Part shown: positions 23,785-31,364 of the stretch, one piece after another
How the letters are laid out: every line of letters begins with the position of its first letter
How positions within the stretch are numbered: position 1 is the first letter of the stretch
Origin: JBBUX01 sp037445775
Lineage (GTDB): Bacteria > Actinomycetota > Coriobacteriia > Anaerosomatales > PHET01
Assembly: GCA_037445775.1 (NCBI GenBank)
Contig: JBBIJX010000005.1
Span: 1-61,653, forward strand
DNA: 61,653 nucleotides
Direction of reading: 5' to 3'
Position numbers and translations under genes: made by a program
The notes under the pieces: generated by a model
What the model was told of the DNA's origin: nothing
Seen by the model: the letters and a program-made list of their open reading frames with translations, nothing else
The model's database searches: none

Positions 23785-24477
23785 CTACTTCTGGCTCTCC
23801 GCCATCGAAACGTTCGTGGCGACGAAGATGCCGTCCTGCTCGAGCGCGCCTTGGATGACGACCTGTGAACCGTCGGCCATCCCCTCGGGAAGCGCTCCCT
23901 CGTACCCGACGCCGACCTGGACGCCGCCGCCGCCTTCGTCCTCAGCGGCGTAGAAGCGCACCGGCTCGCCCGGGGGCACGATGCTGCCCGGCTTGACGTG
24001 GCCGGTCATCTTGATCGTCTTGCCCACCATCGACTCGCCGCCCTCGACCAGGTCGCCCACGGGCATCGCACCCTTGGCGGTTTCGTACTTCGACGGACAC
24101 TTCGTGATCATCTCGCCCGCGAGCAGCGTGCCGTCAGGCTCGATCTCGCCGGTGAGGATCGCTGTCACGCCGTCGCCGAACGTCGTCGGCACGCCTTCTG
24201 AGTAGACGACGCGGATGATCGGGCCGGTGCCGTAGGTGTCCTTCTCGTCGCGGATCTCGAACGTCATCGGGTTCGACTTGCGGTCCCACGACCCCGGAAC
24301 CACGGCGCCGCCCACCTTGACGCGCTCGCCCACGAGTGACTTGTCCTTCGCGATGTCCTCGACGGACTTGTAGTACGCCGTGCCACCCCGCGACCCGATG
24401 CTCGCGAAGATCGCCGCGATACCCAGTACGACGATCGCCGTGACGCCGATGAGACGGTTGCGAGCCCGCTTGTTCAT
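23785..24477 (-). CDS. ccmE: Cys-type CcmE heme chaperone with duplicated OB fold
   Basis: A 230-residue membrane-anchored heme chaperone with one N-terminal helix (about 8-26). The first OB domain ends with the heme-attachment motif C127-P-S-K-Y131, the CxxxY variant known from sulfate reducers and archaea instead of the HxxxY of proteobacteria. A second OB-like segment (about 149-225, VGKTIKMTGHVKPGS...GSQVVIQGALEQDGIFVA) makes it longer than usual CcmE (about 150-160 residues). The true start is ATG 24477 with AAGGAGAGG upstream; the frame to 24522 is too long. It is first in the ccm operon, behind a promoter region shared in sequence with hemA. Confidence 0.9.
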   Translation of the reverse strand: MNKRARNRLIGVTAIVVLGIAAIFASIGSRGGTAYYKSVEDIAKDKSLVGERVKVGGAVVPGSWDRKSNPMTFEIRDEKDTYGTGPIIRVVYSEGVPTTFGDGVTAILTGEIEPDGTLLAGEMITKCPSKYETAKGAMPVGDLVEGGESMVGKTIKMTGHVKPGSIVPPGEPVRFYAAEDEGGGGVQVGVGYEGALPEGMADGSQVVIQGALEQDGIFVATNVSMAESQK

Positions 24478-24587
24478 TGCCGGATCCTCTCCTTCGCACG
24501 GCGAAACAGGCTTGCCGCGCACAATACGAGACGGAGGTGGAGGCCACGCGCACGCTGACGCGCGTGGTGCACCGCTGCCTGACCCAC

Positions 24588-24614
24588 TTGCCTGAACACT
24601 GAGAGTCTAGCACC
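24588..24614 (-). promoter_or_regulatory. ccmE promoter with element shared with hemA
   Basis: A -10 TAGACT (24604-24609) and GTTCAGGCAA (24597-24588) on the minus strand; a TGGCAG -35 candidate lies 17 bp upstream. The 27-bp block matches the hemA promoter at 22 positions. The 110-nt leader that follows contains an 8-bp hairpin (24544-24567) but not the TTGCCTGAAC partner found in the hemA leader. Confidence 0.6.
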
Positions 24615-24693
24615 GCGCTTGCCAGCCTGCCAGATGGGACGTTCAGATTTCTTCAGTCGAGTGTCACACGCGTCGCTCGGCACGCTCCGGCGT

Positions 24694-25620
24694 TCACTCG
24701 TCGCGCTGCAGCCAGCGCACGTCGGGGGTGAACCCGGTGCGCTGCAGAAGCTCGAGATAGCGCTCCGGGCGGAGGCGTCCCTGCGCGCCGTCGAGCGCGA
24801 TCATCGTGGCCTCGATCACGTTCGTCCCGAAGGAACGCCCCTCGAGGCGCGGCGTGCTCGTGACAAGGAGCTCGACTCCCACTGATCGCAAGAAGTCAAC
24901 GTCGTCGGCGGTCGTCGTGTTGGTCACGACCCACTTCCCGCGCATGTCGGGGGGCATGTAGCGGCGCACGTACTTGTAATCGCCGGCGATGATGTCGGCG
25001 TCGCGGTAGAGCGCCGCGTGCTTCGACGTCCCCTGGACCCCGGTCGTGTGGTCCGCGTCGGCCTCATAGAGCCAGGCGAACGGCAGCTGCACAGCGATAG
25101 GCGCGACGAGGTGGATGGCCCGCTCGGCCGCGCGACGCGTGCGCAGCATCACGGGGATACCCAGCGCGTACAGCAGGTCCGCCACGACGACCTCGCAACC
25201 GGCGCTGTAGAAGCCCTCGGTCATGCCCCACCTATCTACTGCGGAGGTGACCAGAACGCGCTTGCCGGCGAGCTCGAGCCCGAGGTCTTGAGCGAGGTGG
25301 CGAACGACACCGGCCTCGACGGCGCCCTTGAGCCCTGAGCCGTCGACGAGCGGCGTCTTCGTCACCGCCCGAGCGAAGCGCCGCCCGTCCCGGAAGTGGT
25401 AGTCGCGCCCCGCTGCGGTCAGGTAGAGGTCGATGCCGCCCAGCCCTAGCGCGTCGACGTGCCCGTCGAGGTCACGCAGTCGCGCGACGGCGGCGTCCAT
25501 GTCCCCGTCGGTCCCCGTCCGCGAGATCCGGAACACCTCGCCGAACAGGTCCACCTCGACAACGTGGTCGCGCTTCGAGGAGCCGAGCGACACGCTCACG
25601 ACTTCCTTGACTGCTGCCAC
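24694..25620 (-). CDS. Rossmann-fold protein, quinate/shikimate dehydrogenase-like
   Basis: A 308-residue soluble protein that I recognise only loosely. It resembles proteins annotated as quinate 5-dehydrogenase in clostridial and actinobacterial genomes, with GKRVLVTSAVDRWGMTEGF in the middle, a second GCEVVVADLLYALGIP strand and NTTTADDVDFLRSVGVELLVTSTP near the end. No standard shikimate-dehydrogenase active-site K/D pair can be confirmed. The gene overlaps by 25 bp with the following-upstream HTH protein gene (25596-26216), so the two are strictly coupled. The biological role is unknown. Confidence 0.55.
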   Translation of the reverse strand: MAAVKEVVSVSLGSSKRDHVVEVDLFGEVFRISRTGTDGDMDAAVARLRDLDGHVDALGLGGIDLYLTAAGRDYHFRDGRRFARAVTKTPLVDGSGLKGAVEAGVVRHLAQDLGLELAGKRVLVTSAVDRWGMTEGFYSAGCEVVVADLLYALGIPVMLRTRRAAERAIHLVAPIAVQLPFAWLYEADADHTTGVQGTSKHAALYRDADIIAGDYKYVRRYMPPDMRGKWVVTNTTTADDVDFLRSVGVELLVTSTPRLEGRSFGTNVIEATMIALDGAQGRLRPERYLELLQRTGFTPDVRWLQRDE

Positions 25621-26216
25621 CTCCCGGCGATCTCATCGGCGGCGTCGCGCAGCGCGCCTGTCATGCGCCCGCGCCGGCCCTGCCGCTTGGTGCGCGCCGT
25701 CATCACTCCGGAGAGCGCCTGGTCGAGCTCGTCGATGTCGACGTGCTGGTCCGCGCGCAGCGGAGTGTGTCCGAGCGGGATGCCGATGACCTCCGCGCCT
25801 AGGATCTTCTCCATCGTCAGGATACGCATGTCGCTCGCGAGCAGGATGAGCGTGTCGAAGTCGCGCAACGCCGCGAGCGTCTCGAGCACTTGGTTGAACA
25901 CGTCGGCTGATGACCCCGCCTCGATCGACTCGCGGTCCGACTGGCTTACGACGAGCACGAAATCGACCGCGTGGCGTTCGGCCAGCGCGCGCACCTCGTC
26001 GCGGTTGGCTACCGGGAAGCCCACGAGCGCGACCCGGGGACCGCGCCGGACCTCACCGAGCGTCTCGAGGAAGCTCACGAAGCTGCGCTGCACGTGCGCG
26101 CGGCGGGCCGCCTGCTCCTGGGTGGCTCCCGCTTCGCGCTCCTCAAGGATGCTGTCGATGGCGGCGAGCAGCTTGTCGCGGCTCACGACCTTCTCGCCGA
26201 TCCGGTAGAGCTTCAC
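25596..26216 (-). CDS. HTH protein fused to a Rossmann-like sensor
   Basis: 206 residues starting at GTG 26216. Residues 1-55 look like a helix-turn-helix (VSRDKLLAAIDSILEEREAGATQEQAARRAHVQRSFVSFLE). The rest is a Rossmann-like alpha/beta domain (RVALVGFPVANRDEV, FDTLILLASDMRIL, AEVIGIPLGHTP), and the tail is basic. It is probably a transcription factor whose alpha/beta domain senses a ligand made or used by the adjacent dehydrogenase-like protein, with which it overlaps by 25 bp. Paired palindromes just upstream may be its operator. The family name is not certain. Confidence 0.55.
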   Translation of the reverse strand: MKLYRIGEKVVSRDKLLAAIDSILEEREAGATQEQAARRAHVQRSFVSFLETLGEVRRGPRVALVGFPVANRDEVRALAERHAVDFVLVVSQSDRESIEAGSSADVFNQVLETLAALRDFDTLILLASDMRILTMEKILGAEVIGIPLGHTPLRADQHVDIDELDQALSGVMTARTKRQGRRGRMTGALRDAADEIAGRWQQSRKS

Positions 26217-26290
26217 CGCCCGCCACTCCCCGTCTCAGTCACGCGCTCGATCCCGGGTGCACGCTCGTCGCTCGCACACGCCTGCTTTGG

Positions 26291-26320
26291 TGTGCACAAG
26301 ACTGTGTACAGGTGAGTATA
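26291..26320 (-). promoter_or_regulatory. Promoter with paired 8-bp palindromes
   Basis: A -10 TATACT (minus strand, 26315-26320) is followed by TGTGTACA (26303-26310) and TGTGCACA (26291-26298), whose centres are 12 bp apart. One is a perfect and the other a near-perfect palindrome. They lie at the expected start of transcription of the HTH-Rossmann operon and suggest negative autoregulation. Confidence 0.5.
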
Positions 26321-26342
26321 CGCTGAGCGGCGGGGGTGCCCG

Positions 26343-27107
26343 CTAGCGATTGCGGTCCCGGATGAGCCGGAGCCCGGTGAGCGTCAGGTCGACGTCGACG
26401 TGGGCCACCGTCTCACAGAGAGGCGCCATGCGAGGCGCAAGTCCACCGGTCGCGACCACGGGAGCCTCACACCCGAGTTCGGTCCGGATCCGACGCACGA
26501 GCCCGTCGACCATGGTGGCCTCGCCCAGGATGAGCCCGGACTGCACGCTCGCGCGCGTGTTCGTCCCAATGACTCGCGCCGGCGGCTCGAGGTCGACCTT
26601 GGAGAGGCGCGCGGCCTTCGCGAAGAGGGCCTCGGCGCTCGTTTCGACCCCCGGCGCGATCGCGCCCCCCAGGTAGGAGCCATCGGCTCCGATGACGTCG
26701 ATGGTGGTGGCCGTGCCGAAGTCGACGATGATGCACGGCGCGCCGAACCGCTCGGCGGCGGCCACGCCGTTCACGATGCGGTCCGCGCCTACTTCGTGCG
26801 GGTTGTCGTAACGAATGGGCAGACCCGTCTTCAGGCCGGGACCCACTACGAAGAGCGCGCAGGCGCAGGAGCGCTCCACGAGCTCCTCCCACTCCGCTGT
26901 GAGGCGTGGCACGACGCTCGCGAGCACGACCTCGTCGATGTCGTCCCACTCGCGGCCAGCCGTCCCGAGCAGCCCGCTCACGGTCAGCCCAAGCTCGTCG
27001 GCGGTGAGTGACGCGTGCGTCGACACGCGCCAGTGCGCCGCGAGTGTGTCGTCTTCGAACAGGCCGAGCACCGTTTGCGTGTTACCCACATCGACCGCGA
27101 GCAACAT
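26343..27107 (-). CDS. coaX: Type III pantothenate kinase
   Basis: A 254-residue ASKHA-fold kinase that phosphorylates pantothenate, the first step of CoA synthesis. The N-terminal DVGNTQTVLGLFE phosphate loop, the NPHEVGADRIVN segment with catalytic Asp and VDFGTATTIDVI are all intact. ATG 27107 is the correct start; the open frame to 27149 adds 14 spurious residues. It lies near panC-panB (8 kb away) and birA/bioY, consistent with a vitamin-cofactor neighbourhood. Type III enzymes are not feedback-inhibited by CoA. Confidence 0.94.
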   Translation of the reverse strand: MLLAVDVGNTQTVLGLFEDDTLAAHWRVSTHASLTADELGLTVSGLLGTAGREWDDIDEVVLASVVPRLTAEWEELVERSCACALFVVGPGLKTGLPIRYDNPHEVGADRIVNGVAAAERFGAPCIIVDFGTATTIDVIGADGSYLGGAIAPGVETSAEALFAKAARLSKVDLEPPARVIGTNTRASVQSGLILGEATMVDGLVRRIRTELGCEAPVVATGGLAPRMAPLCETVAHVDVDLTLTGLRLIRDRNR

Positions 27108-27174
27108 GGCCGACTCCCTTCGCTCCTCGTGACGGCACGGTGACGCCACCGGCCGGGCGTGTGCCGAGCGGTGC

Positions 27175-27180
27175 TATCAT
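27175..27180 (+). promoter_or_regulatory. -10 box for response-regulator operon
   Basis: TATCAT in GTGCTATCAT, 95 bp upstream of the response-regulator ATG in the divergent gap with coaX. It is a reasonable -10; the -35 is not recognisable. Confidence 0.35.
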
Positions 27181-27275
27181 CGCGCCGAGGCGCCCGGAGC
27201 GCCCCGGATGCGCGAACCCCGGGTGTCGCCTCTGAGCAGCCATGATACTCCCAATCCGCCCGGGGAGGCGCACGT

Positions 27276-27980
27276 ATGACCGACAGCCCCGCACGCATCC
27301 TGATCGTCGACGACGAGCCCTCCATCACCGAGTTCGTCAGCTACAACCTCAAGAAGGAGGGCTACGAGGTCGCGGTGGCCGCAGACGGCGACACGGCGCT
27401 CGCACTCGCAGCGCACACATCGTTCGACCTCGTCGTGCTCGACGTGATGCTGCCCGGCATCGACGGGTACGAAGTCTGCCGGCGTCTGCGCACCTCTTCG
27501 AGCGTGCCGGTGCTGTTCCTTTCGGCGCGCGACACCGAACTCGACAAGGTCGTGGGACTCGAGATCGGAGGCGACGACTACCTCGCGAAGCCTTTCGGCG
27601 TTCGCGAGCTCACCGCGCGCGTCAAGGCGCTCCTGCGCCGTGCACCGTCTGGCTCACGCGACGGCGGCGTGGCCGGGGAGCGCTTCGAGGTGGCCGGCGT
27701 CGTGCTCGACGAGGGAGCTCATACCGCGATCGCCGAGGCTGGCCCCATCGATCTCACTCCACGCGAGTTCGAGCTCCTGGCCTGCCTCATGCGCCACGCC
27801 GGCAAGGTGCTCTCGCGCGAGCAGCTGCTCCGCGACGCATGGGGCTGGGAGTACCTCGTGGAGACGAAGACCGTCGACACGCACGTCAAGCGGCTTCGCG
27901 ACAAACTCGAGGCGGCGAAGGTGGATCCGGCGCTCGTCGAAACGGTGCGCGGCTACGGCTACCGGTTCCGGGCGGTGTAG
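27276..27980 (+). CDS. OmpR/PhoB-type response regulator
   Basis: A 234-residue protein. The receiver domain (1-120) has acidic residues in VDDEP, the phospho-acceptor Asp in VVLDVMLPG and Lys in AKPF. The C-terminal winged helix (about 135-232) carries LTPREFELLACLM and DTHVKRLRDKLE. It is a PhoB/PhoP-like transcription factor paired with the kinase gene that begins 2 bp after its stop. The target is not evident; phosphate or envelope stress is the usual role in Gram-positives. Confidence 0.93.
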   Translation: MTDSPARILIVDDEPSITEFVSYNLKKEGYEVAVAADGDTALALAAHTSFDLVVLDVMLPGIDGYEVCRRLRTSSSVPVLFLSARDTELDKVVGLEIGGDDYLAKPFGVRELTARVKALLRRAPSGSRDGGVAGERFEVAGVVLDEGAHTAIAEAGPIDLTPREFELLACLMRHAGKVLSREQLLRDAWGWEYLVETKTVDTHVKRLRDKLEAAKVDPALVETVRGYGYRFRAV

Positions 27981-27981
27981 C

Positions 27982-28998
27982 GTGTACCGCATGCGCTCGC
28001 GCATCGCGGTCCTGCTCGGGTTGTTCACGCTCGCGGGCGCGACGGTCGGGGTACTCGTTGCCCGCGTGGCGCCCGGCGCCGACGTTCTCGTCATCGCCGC
28101 TTCGCCGGTCGCGGGCTACCTCATCGGCCTGATCTTCGCTCGCGGGTTCGCGCGCCCGCTCGAGCGTCTCGCCGCGACAGCGGCCTCGTTCGGCGCGGGC
28201 AACCTCGATGCCCGGGCACGTACCGGCGGGCCGCGCGAGGTGCGCATGATCGCGCGCTCGTTCAACCGTATGGCCGACGAGGTCTCCTCGGCGCTCGCGC
28301 AAGTCACGAGCGAGGAGCGGCGCAAGACCCAGTTCGTCTCTGACGTGAGCCACGAGCTGCGCACTCCGCTCACGGCGATCCGTGGAGCGGCCGAGACGCT
28401 CCTCGACGGCGACGTCGCCTTCGACGACCAGCAGCGCTTCCTGTCGACCATCGCGCTCGAAGCCGAGCGGCTCACCCGCCTCGCGAACGACCTGCTCACG
28501 CTGCAGCGGATCGAGGGCGCGACCGGCGAGCTGCCGCTGAAACGCTTCGACCTGCGCGTCGCGGCGGACCGCGCAGCGGCGATGCTCGAGCCCCTCGTCG
28601 AGCATCGCGACGTCACGCTCACCGTTACCGGCTCCGCGCCACCCGTCCTGGGCGACCTGGACCGCATCCAGCAGGTGGTCGCCAACCTCGTGGACAACGC
28701 GACGCGTATCGTGGGTACCGGCGGGAAGGTGCGCGTCGAGCTTTCCGAGGAGGAGGGCTTCGCGGTGCTCGCCGTCATCGACAACGGTCCAGGCATCCCC
28801 GAGACCGATCTGCCGAACCTTTTCGACCGCTTCTATCGCGCCGACTCGAGCCGCGCGCGCTCCGGGGGCGGCGGCGCCGGACTCGGACTCGCCATCGTGC
28901 GCGCGATCGTGACGGCGCACGGGGGTACGATCGAAGCGGAGAACCTGCCCCCGCGCGGATCGTGCTTCACGGTGCGGCTACCGGCCGCCCCAGCGTAG
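27982..28998 (+). CDS. Sensor histidine kinase, short-loop membrane type
   Basis: 338 residues from GTG 27982 (ATG 27991 is equally possible). Two membrane helices (about 6-25 and 33-52) are separated by only a few residues, so there is no extracytoplasmic sensor domain. HAMP follows (about 53-105), then the H-box SHELRTPLTA, N-box NLVDNATRI, G1 DNGPGIP, F-box FDRFYR and G2 GGAGLGLAI. Kinases of this layout usually sense within the membrane or through partner proteins. The 3' end overlaps convergently with bioY by 21 bp. Confidence 0.92.
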   Translation: MYRMRSRIAVLLGLFTLAGATVGVLVARVAPGADVLVIAASPVAGYLIGLIFARGFARPLERLAATAASFGAGNLDARARTGGPREVRMIARSFNRMADEVSSALAQVTSEERRKTQFVSDVSHELRTPLTAIRGAAETLLDGDVAFDDQQRFLSTIALEAERLTRLANDLLTLQRIEGATGELPLKRFDLRVAADRAAAMLEPLVEHRDVTLTVTGSAPPVLGDLDRIQQVVANLVDNATRIVGTGGKVRVELSEEEGFAVLAVIDNGPGIPETDLPNLFDRFYRADSSRARSGGGGAGLGLAIVRAIVTAHGGTIEAENLPPRGSCFTVRLPAAPA

Positions 28999-29556
28999 GG
29001 AGCGCCGCACTGCGCCCGCCACCGCGACGGCCACGAGCGCCTTGGCGACATCGGGGACGATGAACGGCGCGATTCCCGCCGCGACCGCAGCGGCCGGGTC
29101 GAGCGCGAGCACGATCGCGAGCTGCCACACCCCTAGGATGTAGACAACGGCAACGGCGGCGAGTGCGGCCGCGATGCCGGTCGGCGTCTGCGCCCATCCC
29201 CGCCGGACAAGCCAGCCCTGCAGCGCCGCGCCGATGATCGCGGCGGCGACGAAGCCGATGAGATAGCCGCCCGTGGGACCGGCGAGCACGGCGATCCCTC
29301 CCTTGCCGCCTGCGAAGACGGGCAGTCCCAGCGCCCCCAACGCCAAATAGAGTCCGACGGCGGCACCGGCCCACCGGGGCCGTAGGAGCAAGGCGGCGAG
29401 CACCACGAAGAACGTCTGCAGTGTCACGGGCACGGCGCCAACAGGAATCGCGACCCATGCCGACGCGCAGAGCAGCGCGGTGACGAGCGCGGCGGACGTC
29501 AGTTCACGCGTACGGGTTTGCGATGGGGCGTGCGCGACGGCGTGGGTGTGGTCCAT
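28978..29556 (-). CDS. bioY: Biotin transporter substrate-binding subunit BioY
   Basis: A 192-residue protein with six membrane helices, the S component of ECF-type biotin uptake. The conserved PVTLQTFFVVLAALLL region and AGPTGGYLIGF motif are present. No ECF ATPase or T component lies nearby, so it may work alone or share the general ECF module. A BirA-type operator (29570-29600) overlaps the region between the promoter and the GGAGG ribosome site, so biotin should repress it. The gene ends inside the 3' end of the convergent kinase gene. Confidence 0.93.
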   Translation of the reverse strand: MDHTHAVAHAPSQTRTRELTSAALVTALLCASAWVAIPVGAVPVTLQTFFVVLAALLLRPRWAGAAVGLYLALGALGLPVFAGGKGGIAVLAGPTGGYLIGFVAAAIIGAALQGWLVRRGWAQTPTGIAAALAAVAVVYILGVWQLAIVLALDPAAAVAAGIAPFIVPDVAKALVAVAVAGAVRRSLRWGGR

Positions 29557-29569
29557 AGGTCGAGTCCTC

Positions 29570-29600
29570 CGTAAACCCTTGGTGAGTGAGTTGGTTCACG
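29570..29600 (-). promoter_or_regulatory. BirA operator upstream of bioY
   Basis: CGTGAACC-N15-GGTTTACG on the minus strand, 14 bp before the bioY ATG. It matches the general BirA box layout (half-sites TTGTnAACC and GGTTnACAA with a 14-16 bp spacer) at the inner positions, with 7 of 8 half-site bases symmetric. A BirA with an HTH domain is encoded immediately upstream (29641-30618). Confidence 0.75.
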
Positions 29601-29640
29601 GTAAGGCCCGAACGGGGGCGCGTCAAGACGCGGCCCGCTC

Positions 29641-30618
29641 CTACGTGAGCCGCTCCTCATCACCCGGCGTCTTCAGTGTGACCTCGCCGGACGCCACGGC
29701 GACCGTTGTCCCGTCGCGCTCGACGAGCAGCCGCCCCGCAGCGTCGATCCCGCGCGCCACCCCGCTCACACGCACCATCCCGAGCGCGTTTCTGACGACA
29801 ACGTGCTGTCCTGTCAGTACCGAGCGCGCCTCGTAGTCGCCCAGCAGCTGCGTGAACCCCTCCGCGAGCCACGCGGCGTAGACCTCTGTGATGCCGTCGA
29901 GGCACGACCCCGCAGCCTCTGCCACGCCGACCTTGGGGGCGTAGTCGTGCACGTAGGCGGCGTGCGGCAGCGGCTCATCCGGACGCACGACGTTGAGGCC
30001 GAAGCCCGCGACGACCCAGCTCACCAAGTCGCCCTCCGCACCCATCTCGATCAGGATGCCGGCAAGCTTGCGCCCCTCGGCCTTCACGTCGTTGGGCCAC
30101 TTCAGTCTTGTCGTCACGCCGATCGTCTCAAGCCCGCGCGCGATGCCGAGCGCGACCACGAGCGCGAGCGGGCCGGCCTCGACCGGCGCGACCGGCGGGC
30201 GCATCACGCACGACACGTACGCGCCGCCTTCGGGTGAGGCCCACGCGCGCCCGAACCTGCCGCGCCCGCCTTCCTGGCGCGCCGCGACGACTACCGTCCC
30301 CTCCTCCGCCCCAGCGAGAGCCAGCGCGCGCGCGTCGTCGTTGGTCGAGACGGTCGAGAGCCCGCCCTCGAACGTGCGCCAGTACGGGTTGTGCACGAAT
30401 CGCGCGACCTCCCAAGGGAAGGCGCGGTCCGGGGCCGAGACGAGCGTGTAGCCCGCACCGGGGGCAGCGTCGATAACGTAGCCAAGGTCACGGAGCGCGG
30501 CCACGTGCTTGCCCACCGCGACTCGGCTGACACCAAGCATGCCTGCGAGACGCTCGCCGCTCAGTCCGGCCGCCCCAGCGGCCCTGATCGCATCGAGAAC
30601 GTGCTGGCGCGTGTTCAC
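29641..30618 (-). CDS. birA: Bifunctional biotin-protein ligase/repressor
   Basis: 325 residues. The N-terminal winged HTH (1-60, with AGMLGVSRVAVGKHVAALR) marks the bifunctional class that represses biotin genes. The ligase core has GRGRFGRAW and KWPNDVKAEGRKLAGILIE, and the C-terminal SH3-like domain ends the protein. It activates biotin and attaches it to carboxylase carrier domains. GTG 30618 overlaps the dedA stop by 4 bp; the open frame to 30816 is not used. The gene adjoins bioY, which carries a matching operator. Confidence 0.94.
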   Translation of the reverse strand: MNTRQHVLDAIRAAGAAGLSGERLAGMLGVSRVAVGKHVAALRDLGYVIDAAPGAGYTLVSAPDRAFPWEVARFVHNPYWRTFEGGLSTVSTNDDARALALAGAEEGTVVVAARQEGGRGRFGRAWASPEGGAYVSCVMRPPVAPVEAGPLALVVALGIARGLETIGVTTRLKWPNDVKAEGRKLAGILIEMGAEGDLVSWVVAGFGLNVVRPDEPLPHAAYVHDYAPKVGVAEAAGSCLDGITEVYAAWLAEGFTQLLGDYEARSVLTGQHVVVRNALGMVRVSGVARGIDAAGRLLVERDGTTVAVASGEVTLKTPGDEERLT

Positions 30619-31328
30619 GACCCTCCCTCGGCGTCTGAATCGCCAGCCGCTCCTTCGGCGAGGGCCTGCGCCGCGCGCCGCGCCTTGACGCGCTTGCGCG
30701 TGAGCCAGACCCCCAGGACGAACGAAACGAACACCGCGAACCCCACCCAGCTCGCACCCGTCGCAACGCGCAGCGCCCGGTCCATGTTCTCTCCCACGAA
30801 CCAGCCTATCACGCACATGAGCGTCGATTGCGTGATGGCCCCGAGGAGAGTGTGAAACTCGAACCAGAACACCGGCATGCGGACGGCGCCGGCCATCGCC
30901 GGGACGAAGTTCTTGGCGCCGGTCGCAAAGCGCGAGAAGAAGACCGTCTTCGAGCCGTCGACGTCGAAGTGCTCCTGGACCTCGTCGATTCCGGCGGGGT
31001 CGATGCGAAGGATGCGGCCGATGCGCGTCGCAGCCACACGTTCAGCGAGCGCGCGCACATTCTCGATACCCGCCTTGCGCCCCAGCAGGTAGCTCAGGTT
31101 GCTGCCCGCGACGGTCCCGAGAACCGAGGCGCCCCACACCAGCCACAGCTTCAGCCCGCCCGCCGAAGCCACAAAAGACGAGGCGATCACGACCATCTCA
31201 CCGGGCGTGAGCGAGCCCACCACGAAGACGTTCTCCGATACCGTGGCGGCGAACACGACAAGGTAGCCCGACTGCCCGAGCAGGGCGAGAAATGAGTCAA
31301 CGATCGCGATTCCGGTCTCAGGGACCAC
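30615..31328 (-). CDS. DedA-family membrane protein
   Basis: A 237-residue SNARE-associated/DedA (VTT domain) membrane protein. Conserved features are the VSENVFVVGSLTPGEMVVI segment, the GSNLSYLLGRKAG stretch and the FSRFATGAKNFVPAMAG motif with the essential Arg. DedA proteins act as undecaprenyl-phosphate or phospholipid flippases or in membrane homeostasis. GTG 31328 start. It overlaps birA by 4 bp and sits between birA and the nad genes. The basic, Ala-rich tail is low-complexity. Confidence 0.88.
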   Translation of the reverse strand: MVPETGIAIVDSFLALLGQSGYLVVFAATVSENVFVVGSLTPGEMVVIASSFVASAGGLKLWLVWGASVLGTVAGSNLSYLLGRKAGIENVRALAERVAATRIGRILRIDPAGIDEVQEHFDVDGSKTVFFSRFATGAKNFVPAMAGAVRMPVFWFEFHTLLGAITQSTLMCVIGWFVGENMDRALRVATGASWVGFAVFVSFVLGVWLTRKRVKARRAAQALAEGAAGDSDAEGGS

Positions 31329-31364
31329 AGGTGCCTCCGTCGGCAGTTCGGAGCGGTGACGGCG

